Assembly (NCBI RefSeq): GCF_030297155.1
Contig: NZ_AP028067.1
Location: 1,736,001 to 1,800,000 of the forward strand
DNA from: Vibrio sp. FE10
GTDB taxonomy: Bacteria; Pseudomonadota; Gammaproteobacteria; Enterobacterales; Vibrionaceae
Length of the DNA stretch: 64,000 nt
Reading direction: 5' to 3'
The notes beneath the pieces were generated by a model that was not told the origin of the DNA, did no database searches, and saw only the letters and a program-made list of their open reading frames with translations. Both the position numbers and the translations under genes were made by a program. Below, piece after piece: positions 1 through 8,736 of this stretch. Within the stretch, counting starts at the first letter, position 1; every line of letters begins with the position of its first letter.

Positions 1-43
1 GCGAAAGGTGTTTAGTTTTTAAATATCACGGTTAGGGCTCATT

Positions 44-1816
44 ATGAATATCGATATACTTATAGTTATAGGCTACTTCGTTTTCCTCCTCGGAGTAGGT
101 TGGATGTTTCGATCAGCAACGTCATCGACAAGTGATTACTTTAGGGGGGGAGGCAAAATGTTGTGGTGGATGGTTGGGTCCACAGCATTTCTTCAAGCAC
201 TGAGTGCTATGACGTTTACTGGCGTAATGGGAAAAGCTCTTGATGTTGGCTTATCCATATCTGTTATCTTTTTTGCGAATGCTCTCGGTTACTTTTGTAA
301 CTACTTATTCTTTGCTGCAAGAGCTCGACAAATGCGAGTTATCAGCCCAATCCAAGGCATTCGCAAACGTTTTGGTCCTGTTAGTGAGCAAGTTGTAACG
401 TGGGCGACAGTACCGTCGAGTGTACTTCAGGCTGCCCTATGGCTGAATGCATTAGCGATCTTTGCAAGTGCGGTATTTAATATCCCAATTGAAACAACGA
501 TAGTTGCTGCAGGTATGGTTGTACTTCTTATGTCTTTGGTCGGCGGAAGTTGGGCTGTAGTTGCGTCAGACTTTATACAGATGATCATCATTACTGTTGT
601 TACCTTCATAGCGACAATCGTAGCGATATACAAATCTGGTGGTGTAACACCAATCCTAGAAGCGGGTTTGCCTGATCAAGGTTTTGTTGGAGAAGGGTAT
701 AGCTATACCTATTTATTTGTTGGCTGGTTTATCTGTATTTTCATCAAACAGTTCTTCAGTACAAACAATATGATTGATTCTTACCGCTATATTGCAGCAA
801 AAGATACTAATAATGCACGTAAAGCGGCAATCCTGGCGTGTTGTCTAATGGCGTTTGGGCCTTTCATTTGGTTCCTTCCTGCTTGGTATGTAAGCGGAAA
901 TTACCCAGATATGTCTACATGGGGCCTCGATGTTCTAGGCAAAGATATTTCTAATGCCACCTATTTTGTCTTCGTTCGTAACGAGATGCCGGTTGGGATG
1001 GTTGGCTTGATGATGTCAGCTATGTTTGCTGCAACCATGTCGTCAATGGACTCAGCATTAAATAGAAATGCCGGCATATTCATTAAAAACGTTTATGAAC
1101 CTTATATGGCAAAAGACAAATCAGATAAATCGATCTTGTTTGCAAGTAAAGTTTCTACCGTGGTATTCGGCTTGTTGATTATTGTTTGTGGCTTGTTCAT
1201 GAGCAAACTGCAAGATTTTGGTCTATTTGATGCACTTATGATGGTGAGTACTCTTGTCGCGTTCCCTGTGCTTATTCCTTCACTGCTTTGTTTCTTTATC
1301 AAGAAGACTCCAGATTGGTCATGTTGGGCAACCATTGCAGTAGGCGCTTGTGTTTCAGCCGTTATTGCTTCAACAAATGCACCAATGATCGAAAGCCTGT
1401 TTAATTTATCTGAACCATTGTCTAGTCGTGAATTCGCTGAAATGAAATCGATAACCATGGGCGTAACAGGGCACATTATTATCACAGGTGGTTTCTTCTT
1501 GCTGACTCAACTTTTCTATAAAGAGCCAACAGGTAAGCGTGCTGAAGAAATCGCAGAGTTCTTTAGTAATGCAGAAACTCCAGTAATTGTCGAAGATTCG
1601 CCTCAAAGCTTCGAAGCTGATAGACAACAGTACATTTTACTTGGTCGAGTGTTATTGGCGACAAGTGCCGCGCTTCTTCTATTAACGCTGATACCAAACC
1701 CTATGTGGGGAAGAATGTTATTTGTATTAATGGCAGCGATTGTCGGGTTTATATCTTGGCTATTACTACGAGCTGGTAAGTTAAATGATGTAAAACTAAA
1801 AGCTTACACTGTCTAA
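44..1816 (+). CDS. Sodium:solute symporter (SSS family)
   Basis: An inner-membrane transporter of 590 residues with about 14 hydrophobic segments, including two separate helices at the C-terminal end (about residues 535-580). The N-terminal stretch with SDYFRGGGKMLWWMVG and the TGVMGKALDVG segment is typical of the sodium:solute symporter family, which drives sugar, uronate or osmolyte uptake with the sodium gradient. The genes that follow encode mannonate dehydratase and a heparinase-fold lyase, so I infer that it imports a uronic acid or an unsaturated oligosaccharide. The substrate itself cannot be read from the sequence. The start at 44 has only a weak upstream Shine-Dalgarno (ggttaggg). 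The promoter may lie left of the window, and the gene may be internal to a longer operon. Confidence 0.85.
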   Translation: MNIDILIVIGYFVFLLGVGWMFRSATSSTSDYFRGGGKMLWWMVGSTAFLQALSAMTFTGVMGKALDVGLSISVIFFANALGYFCNYLFFAARARQMRVISPIQGIRKRFGPVSEQVVTWATVPSSVLQAALWLNALAIFASAVFNIPIETTIVAAGMVVLLMSLVGGSWAVVASDFIQMIIITVVTFIATIVAIYKSGGVTPILEAGLPDQGFVGEGYSYTYLFVGWFICIFIKQFFSTNNMIDSYRYIAAKDTNNARKAAILACCLMAFGPFIWFLPAWYVSGNYPDMSTWGLDVLGKDISNATYFVFVRNEMPVGMVGLMMSAMFAATMSSMDSALNRNAGIFIKNVYEPYMAKDKSDKSILFASKVSTVVFGLLIIVCGLFMSKLQDFGLFDALMMVSTLVAFPVLIPSLLCFFIKKTPDWSCWATIAVGACVSAVIASTNAPMIESLFNLSEPLSSREFAEMKSITMGVTGHIIITGGFFLLTQLFYKEPTGKRAEEIAEFFSNAETPVIVEDSPQSFEADRQQYILLGRVLLATSAALLLLTLIPNPMWGRMLFVLMAAIVGFISWLLLRAGKLNDVKLKAYTV

Positions 1817-1831
1817 TTAAATAAAATATCA

Positions 1832-1856
1832 GATGAAGCCTTAATAAGGCTTCATC
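1832..1856 (+). other. Intercistronic hairpin between symporter and uxuA
   Basis: A perfect 11-bp inverted repeat, GATGAAGCCTT and AAGGCTTCATC, encloses a 3-nt loop. It is followed by A residues, not T residues, on the + strand. It therefore does not look like a rho-independent terminator for this operon and is more likely an RNA stability or processing element. Confidence 0.55.
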
Positions 1857-1882
1857 AAAAAATTAATAATAGGTAATAACTT

Positions 1883-3064
1883 ATGAAGCAAACTTGGCGA
1901 TGGTATGGTCCAAATGATATTGTAACGCTTAATGATATTCGTCAGGCTGGGGCAACAGGAATCGTAACGGCATTACATCATATTAAGAATGGTGACATAT
2001 GGCCTAAAGAAGAAATACTAAAACGTAAAAAGTTAATAGAAGAAAATTCACTTACATGGGAAGTTGTCGAAAGTATCCCTGTTCATGAAGATATCAAGAC
2101 TCAAGCTGGAAACTTCATTCAATGGATAGAGCACTATAAGCAATCTATTATCAATTTATCTGAATGCGGAGTTGATACAGTTTGCTATAACTTTATGCCA
2201 GTTCTTGATTGGACGAGAACAGATTTAGAGTATGTACTCCCAGATGGCTCAAAAGCATTAAGGTTTGACCATATTGACTTTGCTGTTTTTGAGCTATGCA
2301 TACTAGAACGAGAAGGTGCACATGAAGAGTATTCAAAAGCAGACATTGCACTTGCTCGAACTCGTTTTTCTAACATGCCTGATGACAAAATTGCACAGCT
2401 AACATCGAATATCATTGCTGGTCTACCTGGTGCGGAAGAAGGCTATACTCTTCAGCAGTTTAGAGAGCAATTGGATCAGTACCAACACATTGATGGTAAT
2501 AAGTTACGTGAACATTTAGTTTACTTCCTAAACGAAATCACCCCAGTGTGTGAAGAATATGGCGTGAAGTTGGCGATTCACCCTGATGATCCACCACGCC
2601 CAATTCTTGGTTTACCGCGAGTGGTATCTACGATTGAAGATATCGAATTCTTGGCGCATCGTGTACCGAGCAAAATGAACGGTATTACTATGTGTACCGG
2701 GTCTTATGGTGTGCGAGACGATAACGATCTTGTGAAGATGATTGAAACTTTTGGTGATCGAATTTATTTCACGCATCTACGTTCAACAAAGCGCGAAGAA
2801 GAACCCGGCAACTTCCATGAAGCAGCTCATCTCAATGGTGATGTTGATATGTATGAAGTGATATTTGCACTTCTTAAAGAAGAAAATCGTCGTACTAATA
2901 ATGGACAAAGTGATTTAATTCCAATGCGGCCTGATCATGGTCACCAAATTATTGACGACTTAAATAAAAAAACAAACCCAGGGTATTCTTGCATAGGCCG
3001 TTTAAAAGGCTTAGCTGAGATTCGCGGTGTCGAGTATGCATTGACTCGGTCTCATTTTAATTAA
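1883..3064 (+). CDS. uxuA: D-mannonate dehydratase (EC 4.2.1.8)
   Basis: A cytoplasmic enzyme of 393 residues that converts D-mannonate to 2-keto-3-deoxy-gluconate, the third step of glucuronate breakdown. The length matches the UxuA family (about 390-395). Recognisable family segments are [16 protein letters not shown] at the N-terminus, [16 protein letters not shown] near residue 235, [14 protein letters not shown] near 275 and the metal-site region RPDHGHQI near 352. It sits 66 bp after the symporter and before an acyltransferase and a lyase, with a UxuR-like repressor at the end of the block. This supports use of a glucuronate- or iduronate-containing polymer. UxaC and UxuB are not in the window and would have to be elsewhere. 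Confidence 0.95.
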   Translation: MKQTWRWYGPNDIVTLNDIRQAGATGIVTALHHIKNGDIWPKEEILKRKKLIEENSLTWEVVESIPVHEDIKTQAGNFIQWIEHYKQSIINLSECGVDTVCYNFMPVLDWTRTDLEYVLPDGSKALRFDHIDFAVFELCILEREGAHEEYSKADIALARTRFSNMPDDKIAQLTSNIIAGLPGAEEGYTLQQFREQLDQYQHIDGNKLREHLVYFLNEITPVCEEYGVKLAIHPDDPPRPILGLPRVVSTIEDIEFLAHRVPSKMNGITMCTGSYGVRDDNDLVKMIETFGDRIYFTHLRSTKREEEPGNFHEAAHLNGDVDMYEVIFALLKEENRRTNNGQSDLIPMRPDHGHQIIDDLNKKTNPGYSCIGRLKGLAEIRGVEYALTRSHFN

Positions 3065-3096
3065 TGTATTTTCAATTCGATATTGGTTTTCAAAAT

Positions 3097-3130
3097 TAAG
3101 CTAACCCAGGAATATTATCGGCTTAGCTTA
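3097..3130 (+). other. Weak inverted repeat after uxuA
   Basis: TAAGCTAA (3097-3104) and TTAGCTTA (3123-3130) form an 8-bp inverted repeat with an 18-nt loop, just upstream of the next start codon. The stem is short and AT-rich. It may be a weak attenuator or an operator half-site pair. No function is assigned. Confidence 0.3.
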
Positions 3131-3134
3131 TTTA

Positions 3135-3749
3135 GTGTCAGTGAAAATATTGATAATCAATGAGGGAAGTCGTTACTGTTACTTCCCTTTATTTATAGGT
3201 GATGATGTGTCAGTTCAACAAAAATTTGGCGGTGAACTTTCGGATGAGGAATTTAGAAAATTCACCCTATATACAACACAAAGTAATAATAAACATGATG
3301 ACGAGTCGAGAGCTAAAATCTTAGGCTTCACCAACAATAATGTTCGAGTTGCTCCAGGAGCTATCGTTCGCATTGGTGAAAACCAAATCGGAACACGAAG
3401 TTATATAGGCCTATACAGTTACATCAATGGTGATGTGGAGGTTGGTGAAGACGTTTTGGTAGGGCCACATGTTTCTGTCGTTGCGTCTAATCATGTATTT
3501 GACCCGACTACAGAGAGCTTTAGTGGTCGTAGTGATTTGGAAAGCGGAAAGGTCACAATCGAAAAGGGTGTTTGGTTGACATCTGGTGTTGTTGTCACTC
3601 CAGGAGTGAGCATCGGAAAATGTTCACTGATTTGTGCTAATTCGGTAGTGACATCCAATGTGCCCCCATATTCGATTTTTGCAGGGACCCCAGCGAAGCA
3701 AATTGGTCATATTGATGCAGACACAGGGCGTTATCATTGGTCGAAATAG
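3135..3749 (+). CDS. Hexapeptide-repeat (left-handed beta-helix) acyltransferase
   Basis: A protein of 204 residues. Its C-terminal two thirds (about 75-200) carry hexapeptide repeats with the periodic I/V-G pattern of left-handed beta-helix acetyltransferases (for example IGTRSYIGLYSYINGDVEVG and GVWLTSGVVVTPGVSIGK). The segment VASNHVFD contains the likely catalytic histidine, and it ends in SIFAGTPAKQIG, a CatB/maltose-acetyltransferase signature. Members transfer acetyl groups from acetyl-CoA to sugars or small molecules. The acceptor is unknown. It is an unusual companion for a uronate lyase and UxuA, and may act on an imported oligosaccharide. The start used is GTG at 3135. A second GTG lies two codons on and neither has a clear ribosome-binding site. 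Confidence 0.75.
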   Translation: MSVKILIINEGSRYCYFPLFIGDDVSVQQKFGGELSDEEFRKFTLYTTQSNNKHDDESRAKILGFTNNNVRVAPGAIVRIGENQIGTRSYIGLYSYINGDVEVGEDVLVGPHVSVVASNHVFDPTTESFSGRSDLESGKVTIEKGVWLTSGVVVTPGVSIGKCSLICANSVVTSNVPPYSIFAGTPAKQIGHIDADTGRYHWSK

Positions 3750-3760
3750 AGGAGTAACAC

Positions 3761-6040
3761 ATGCTACAACTAGAAAGAACGCATGATTTCCAAGTTTTTT
3801 TGTCGCCTTGTAACGAAATTTCCTCAGTCAATCCCCCAAGTTTCAATTGGCCTCAAGGAGAGTATGGTTCTGCGTATAACATCGAACTTGAAGACAAAGA
3901 CGGTGAGCAAAAATGGGATTGGAAATCGGTGCAGTCTCCTTTACAACCGACATTTCAGTTACCTCAAGGCAGCTATCGCTGGAGGGTGACTTGCCTTAAC
4001 ACTCTAGCGAAATCTGATTGGATTGTTTTTGAAATCACGACGGAGTCAGAAGACTACTTGGCACCGGACGCTATGTCATTATTCTCACTGTGTGCTAATA
4101 AAGACCAGTTTATGATGTATCTCGATGAAGATATTGACGCAGTCAGCAATACTTCATTAAGTGCAAGAGACAAGTTACGCAATAGTGTTGAACTCACCGA
4201 TATCGACGAGATTTTATATTCTAATCATTATCGCCGTGGTAATGAAGAAGGGAAGCGTACAGCTATCGCTAACGTAAGACGTTGGATTGATCGCGATCTT
4301 ATCGCACTAACATTACTATATAAGGTGTGGGGTGATGAGGAGGCAGGACATAAGGCATGCCAAATTTTATTGCGCTTATCCGAGTGGAGCCCTGAAGGCC
4401 CGGCGTCACTGTTAAGGCCTTGCACGTGGGGAGATGAAATTGGCCTGTCAATGACGCGAAATTTGTATCTTGCCTATCATTGGTTGTCTCCATTGTTGAC
4501 GACCGACGAATGTTCATTCGTCAGGCCGCTCTTAATTCGATATGCCTATCAAATGGAAGAGCGCTTAGAGCAAGATAAGTTTAAACAGTACCCGGGACAT
4601 TCACATACATCGCGTTTGCCTGCTTACTTAGGCGTTGCTGCCCTTGTGTTACACAAAGAGTTTGAAATTAAAACTTGTGAACGTTGGCTTAATTACGCCT
4701 TAATGATTTACCGAGGTGTGTTGCCTTTCTATGGCGGAAAAGATGGCAGTTGGGTTGAGGGGCCTTTTTATTCTTCTTCCTATACCAAGTGGCACCATCC
4801 GTTTTTCTTGTCGGTTGAGCGTTTAAGTGGCTTTTCTTTCTATAATCACCCGTTTTATAAGAATTACGTTAAGTTTGCTTTGGACTTTGTGGCGAATAAC
4901 GATCGAATTCATCCCTTTGGTGATGGCTTCTGGTGTAAGAGAGAAGGTAAAGAGTGGCCTGGTTTCTTTGCGCAAAATCCACTCAGAATATATGCACCAC
5001 GGTATGGTTGTACGAAGTCGATATTAGAGTCCAAGAAGTTAGAGTCCAATATTGAGACTTACAAGCTCCATTTATTAGATATAGTACCGACGTATCCGCA
5101 GTTACGATTTGAAAAATCGGGTCAACATTCAACCGTTTCTAATACGTTAATGACTTCAAATGAGGCTCTTGCTTCTGACGAGACTGCTCATTGTGTGAAC
5201 CCTGAGTCGAACAACATTTACTATTCATACGCGGGGTTAGGTAAAACTACCCACAGTAAAATGTCGGTGTACTACCGAGCAAGTAAGTTTGGCAATAGTT
5301 CTCATCGCCATGCTGATCAAGGGAATGTTGCATTAGTCGATGATGGCGTTAATGTTCTTACTCCGAGTGGCAGCTATGGCTATAGGTTTGGTAGCAAACA
5401 TCATAGTTTATGGACTCGAACGACGCAGGCGCATAATTTACCCTTATTTGGTGGTGTCAATTTAGACGATAACGTTACCAACGCGACTGAAGGTCAGAAG
5501 ATAGATTGCGCAACAGCTCAAGCAACAGTAATCACTCGAATTGATAGCAATGAGTTTCAATGTGTCGTTCTAGATCTCGCGAATGCTTATGAGAGTTGTG
5601 AGTCGTTTGTGCGAACAATAATACAAGTTGCAGATAACGGGGTCGTTATTGTCGACAACATTAGGCTATCTGAACCCAAATCGATGCAATGGCGAGCCCA
5701 TACCCCGCTCGAAGTTGTTATTAAGGGGGGGAGTGTTGATTTGCACCATGAACAAGAAACTTATTATCTTGGAATGATGAGTGATCCTTCTTGTGCAGTT
5801 AAGTTAACAAGTGAAATTGATGACGGTGATGGTTTCAAAGGGAATGTTGAATCTGACGCTCAGAAAGATATTAAACATCTAGAATGGTTCATACAAGAAC
5901 AGCAGCAACATCAAGTGGTTATGAGTTGCTTAAAACAACCAATAGATTACGTGTTAACTGACGAAAATACTTTGATACTTGCCCATGCGGGCCAGTCTTT
6001 TAAGCTCAATGTAGAAACTGGTGAGGAGATCACTCAGTAA
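3761..6040 (+). CDS. Heparinase II/III-fold polysaccharide lyase, cytoplasmic
   Basis: A protein of 759 residues without a signal peptide. The N-terminal 100 residues look like a beta-sandwich of the DUF4962 type (SVNPPSFNWPQGEYGSAYNI, GSYRWRVTCLNT). A helical toroid follows (about 100-430) with the family segments YPGHSHTSRLPAYLG and GSWVEGPFYSSSYTKWHHPF. The C-terminal part is a heparinase II/III beta-sandwich with the HRHADQGNVALVDDG motif near residue 512. Such enzymes cleave uronate-containing polymers or oligomers by beta-elimination. The lack of an export signal suggests it finishes oligosaccharides already imported by the symporter. Alginate, hyaluronate/chondroitin, heparin-like or ulvan-type substrates cannot be told apart here. 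It starts 11 bp after the acyltransferase with a GAGG Shine-Dalgarno. Confidence 0.85.
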   Translation: MLQLERTHDFQVFLSPCNEISSVNPPSFNWPQGEYGSAYNIELEDKDGEQKWDWKSVQSPLQPTFQLPQGSYRWRVTCLNTLAKSDWIVFEITTESEDYLAPDAMSLFSLCANKDQFMMYLDEDIDAVSNTSLSARDKLRNSVELTDIDEILYSNHYRRGNEEGKRTAIANVRRWIDRDLIALTLLYKVWGDEEAGHKACQILLRLSEWSPEGPASLLRPCTWGDEIGLSMTRNLYLAYHWLSPLLTTDECSFVRPLLIRYAYQMEERLEQDKFKQYPGHSHTSRLPAYLGVAALVLHKEFEIKTCERWLNYALMIYRGVLPFYGGKDGSWVEGPFYSSSYTKWHHPFFLSVERLSGFSFYNHPFYKNYVKFALDFVANNDRIHPFGDGFWCKREGKEWPGFFAQNPLRIYAPRYGCTKSILESKKLESNIETYKLHLLDIVPTYPQLRFEKSGQHSTVSNTLMTSNEALASDETAHCVNPESNNIYYSYAGLGKTTHSKMSVYYRASKFGNSSHRHADQGNVALVDDGVNVLTPSGSYGYRFGSKHHSLWTRTTQAHNLPLFGGVNLDDNVTNATEGQKIDCATAQATVITRIDSNEFQCVVLDLANAYESCESFVRTIIQVADNGVVIVDNIRLSEPKSMQWRAHTPLEVVIKGGSVDLHHEQETYYLGMMSDPSCAVKLTSEIDDGDGFKGNVESDAQKDIKHLEWFIQEQQQHQVVMSCLKQPIDYVLTDENTLILAHAGQSFKLNVETGEEITQ

Positions 6041-6045
6041 AAATC

Positions 6046-6074
6046 AGGTGACATAAGTATTTATGTCACCTATT
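6046..6074. terminator. Bidirectional rho-independent terminator
   Basis: AGGTGACATAA (6046-6056) and TTATGTCACCT (6061-6071) form a perfect 11-bp stem with a 4-nt loop. It is flanked by A-rich sequence on the left and T-rich sequence on the right. It lies between the lyase and the convergent GntR gene and can serve both. Confidence 0.85.
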
Positions 6075-6076
6075 TT

Positions 6077-6835
6077 CTAAAGATTGTCTTTTGATGTCGC
6101 GATAGCGGGAATGGAGTTAAACAGATAACCATCAAAATTAGGGTCGGTAAAATCAGAAAGCTCTAAAAGCCTAATCTTCACATGTTCTAGATGTTGCCAC
6201 ATCGCTTGCTTGGCTTCGATTGGGTTTTTGCGTCTCATCGCTAGCAAAATAGCAGCGTGATCATCTAACCACTCTTTCCTATAGTCTTGGATCTCGATAT
6301 GTGTATGCAGTGTCTTCCACATAGGGCTAGACTCACGACGTTCCCACGATTCCTTTAGAATATCGACCAGCACAGAATTCTGTGTCGCTTCAGCAATACA
6401 CTGATGGAACATTCTGTCACCAACCGGATTCTGGACATTATTTTCAATTTCGCGGCGCTCAATTTCTAGAGCTTCACGCATTTTTTCGATATCAGCAGGG
6501 GTCGCTTGTGTTGCAGCAAACTCAGCAATACTGCTTTCCAATAACTGTCTTGCTTGAAGCATTTCAAAAGGACCTACATCTTCATTTTGTGCCACTGTTG
6601 ATGTAGTCGGTAAGTTAACGATGTACACTCCCGAGCCTTTCTTTACTTCAACGAGTCCCTCAAGTTCCAGCATGATGATTGCTTCTCTAACCACAGCTCT
6701 GCTCACGGATAGACGCTCAGCAATATCTCGCTCGGGCGGTAAACGACTTCCAATCGGGTAAAGACCATCAGATAGTTCTTTTCTCAAGATAAGACCGAGG
6801 GTTTGATAAGGGCGTTTGGGTTCGAAGTTGATCAT
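6077..6835 (-). CDS. GntR-family repressor, FadR/FCD subfamily, UxuR/ExuR-like
   Basis: A transcription factor of 252 residues. Residues about 10-75 are a GntR winged helix-turn-helix (GSRLPPERDIAERLSVSRAV, then VVREAIIMLELEGLVEVKKG). Residues about 95-220 are the FCD effector domain with the metal-ligand style histidines (FHQCIAEATQN, HIEIQDYRKEWLDDHAAIL). The DNA-binding half closely resembles E. coli UxuR and ExuR, which respond to fructuronate or related uronate intermediates. It converges on the lyase-uxuA operon, so I infer that it represses that operon. No operator could be proven, because the operon's promoter lies at or beyond the left edge of the window. Confidence 0.88.
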   Translation of the reverse strand: MINFEPKRPYQTLGLILRKELSDGLYPIGSRLPPERDIAERLSVSRAVVREAIIMLELEGLVEVKKGSGVYIVNLPTTSTVAQNEDVGPFEMLQARQLLESSIAEFAATQATPADIEKMREALEIERREIENNVQNPVGDRMFHQCIAEATQNSVLVDILKESWERRESSPMWKTLHTHIEIQDYRKEWLDDHAAILLAMRRKNPIEAKQAMWQHLEHVKIRLLELSDFTDPNFDGYLFNSIPAIATSKDNL

Positions 6836-7249
6836 GGAAATGCAGTGTACCTTTGGATCTGTGGTTTGAATTGAAAGTTTTCGCTAACTCGAAAGTCATT
6901 GTAAACGCTTATAAATGTCAATTCGAGTAAAAACCTAACTAATCCAGCTCTCATTGTATCAAAGCGTAACGGTTCGTTGTGGTCACTTTTATGTACATGA
7001 ACAAAAGGTTATCAACTTCGATATTAAACTTTCAAAAGCCATACAAGTAACGCGCTCATAGTTTTGAAGTGAGATTAAGCGTGTTGCGTATAATCTTGAG
7101 TTTTTGATCAATAGCACAAGCCGTGAATAACCGCTATGTTCAATAGAGTTATATCACCTAACAAGTTGATATTGATAATAAACAACGGTGCTTGTAAAAA
7201 TACAGATATAAACTTCAAGCCTAATCTGATTGAGAGCAAAAGGAACAAC
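6836..7249. other. Intergenic region, divergent promoters
   Basis: 414 bp, AT-rich, between the divergent GntR gene and the DHH phosphoesterase. It must hold both promoters. I see no convincing small gene, RNA or repeat in it. Confidence 0.6.
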
Positions 7250-8257
7250 ATGCACTACGACGTATTCAATGGAGATGCAGACGGCATCATCGCTTTACTG
7301 CAACTGCGCTTAAATGAGCCGAAAGAAAGTGTGCTGATCACTGGTGTAAAGCGTGATATCAAATTGGTCTCTCAAGTGGCCTCTGAACTCGCTGAGCAGG
7401 GCGATCAAGCGGATGTTGCGTCTGTTACGGTCCTAGATGTATCGATGGAGAAGAACCTTCCGGCTTTACACTCGTTACTTGAGGCCAACGTTGAAGTGTT
7501 CTATTGCGACCACCATCGCACAGGCGATATACCTCAGTCTAAGCATCTTGAGACTCTAGTTAATACGGCACCTGAATGTTGCACCAGTTTGTTGATAAAT
7601 CAGAAGTTAAAGGGTGAGTATGTTGCGTGGGCCATTGCTGCTGCCTTTGGTGATAATTTAAAAGCGGTAGCTTCACAATTAGCGTTAGAAAATGGCTTTG
7701 ACCAATCCCAAACTGATTTCTTGGAAGAGCTGGGTACTCTAGTCAATTACAACGGCTACGGCTCGTCACTGAATGATTTACACTTTACTCCAATCAAGCT
7801 TTACCATGCTCTCTACCAATATCCGAATCCGTTCGCTCTCCTAGATGATAAAGACTCAGTTTTCTATCGTCTTCGTACAGCTTATCAAAATGACAACCAA
7901 CACTTATCAAACCTAGTACCTATATATGAGAGTGAAGTCGCGCGTGTGTTTGAATTGCCAAGTGAGACTTGGGCAAGGCGCATTAGTGGTGTCTTTGGCA
8001 ATGAAATCGTTAATCAAGACCCACACCGTGCACAAGCGGTGTTAACTAAAAACCAAGATGGCGAATCTTATACTGTGAGTTTGAGAGCGCCGTTATCAAA
8101 TAGAATCGGTGCAGACGAAATTTGTTCTAGTTTTGATACGGGTGGTGGAAGAAAAGCAGCAGCGGGTATCAATCAACTCAATGAAGAAAACAAAGTGAAT
8201 TTTATTTCGTCAATTGAGATTTATTATTCATCTTTGGGAAAATGTATCGATAGTTAA
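7250..8257 (+). CDS. DHH-family phosphoesterase
   Basis: A protein of 335 residues when started at the ATG at 7250, which has an AAGGA Shine-Dalgarno 6-8 nt upstream. The frame stays open to 7136 but those residues lack family similarity. DHH motifs are visible: YDVFNGDADGIIAL at the N-terminus, TVLDVSM near residue 64 and FYCDHHRTGD near residue 85. A glycine-rich DHHA1-like end (FDTGGGRKAAAGIN) is at about 300-320. Members are metal-dependent phosphodiesterases acting on short oligonucleotides, cyclic dinucleotides or inorganic substrates. This subgroup is not characterised as far as I know, so the substrate is open. It is monocistronic. Confidence 0.8.
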   Translation: MHYDVFNGDADGIIALLQLRLNEPKESVLITGVKRDIKLVSQVASELAEQGDQADVASVTVLDVSMEKNLPALHSLLEANVEVFYCDHHRTGDIPQSKHLETLVNTAPECCTSLLINQKLKGEYVAWAIAAAFGDNLKAVASQLALENGFDQSQTDFLEELGTLVNYNGYGSSLNDLHFTPIKLYHALYQYPNPFALLDDKDSVFYRLRTAYQNDNQHLSNLVPIYESEVARVFELPSETWARRISGVFGNEIVNQDPHRAQAVLTKNQDGESYTVSLRAPLSNRIGADEICSSFDTGGGRKAAAGINQLNEENKVNFISSIEIYYSSLGKCIDS

Positions 8258-8736
8258 CTCTCGATCTGACAACTGAAAATATAATAATTGTCACCTACAT
8301 CTTTGGTTGTTCGTGTGCACATCTAGCATACGTACAGCTAATAGACCTAATCAATTTTCGTGATGTCACTCGCAATGATAAATCTCCGTTAGGCCAGTAA
8401 ATACGAGGGTTTCTAGACCTTTTACTCTTATTCTCAGCCCAGCGTGTCCACTTTGCTATTTTTACATATTCATCTTAATTACCCGAGTGAATTAAGATTC
8501 TAGATCTATTTGTCTTGTCAATGGTTCATCCCGATAAATCAATGTTTTAGCATTTTAATTTGAATGAAAAGTCAAAATCATATTGATTCTTATATTCAAT
8601 CTGTGACTTAAAATCACAAGTTAAATCAAAGGTCATCTTTTCTTATAAATTCCATTACTTGTCTATAAATATTCATGGCTAAAATGAATTGATTCGGTTG
8701 TGATGGGCACAGCTGTTGAGTAAGGGAATGGAATTG
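8258..8736. other. Intergenic region upstream of chitinase
   Basis: 479 bp, strongly AT-rich in its second half. It probably contains the chitinase promoter and 5' leader. Short inverted AT-rich stretches around 8575-8625 were seen, but no gene, structured RNA or defined operator could be supported. Confidence 0.5.

Noticed and set aside
1102..1485. Antisense open frame of 127 codons inside the symporter gene
   Set aside because: The + strand encodes continuous SSS-family helices there. The antisense product has no family features.
7136..7249. Upstream 38-codon extension of the DHH phosphoesterase
   Set aside because: It has no family similarity, and the ATG at 7250 has a good Shine-Dalgarno and starts the conserved domain.
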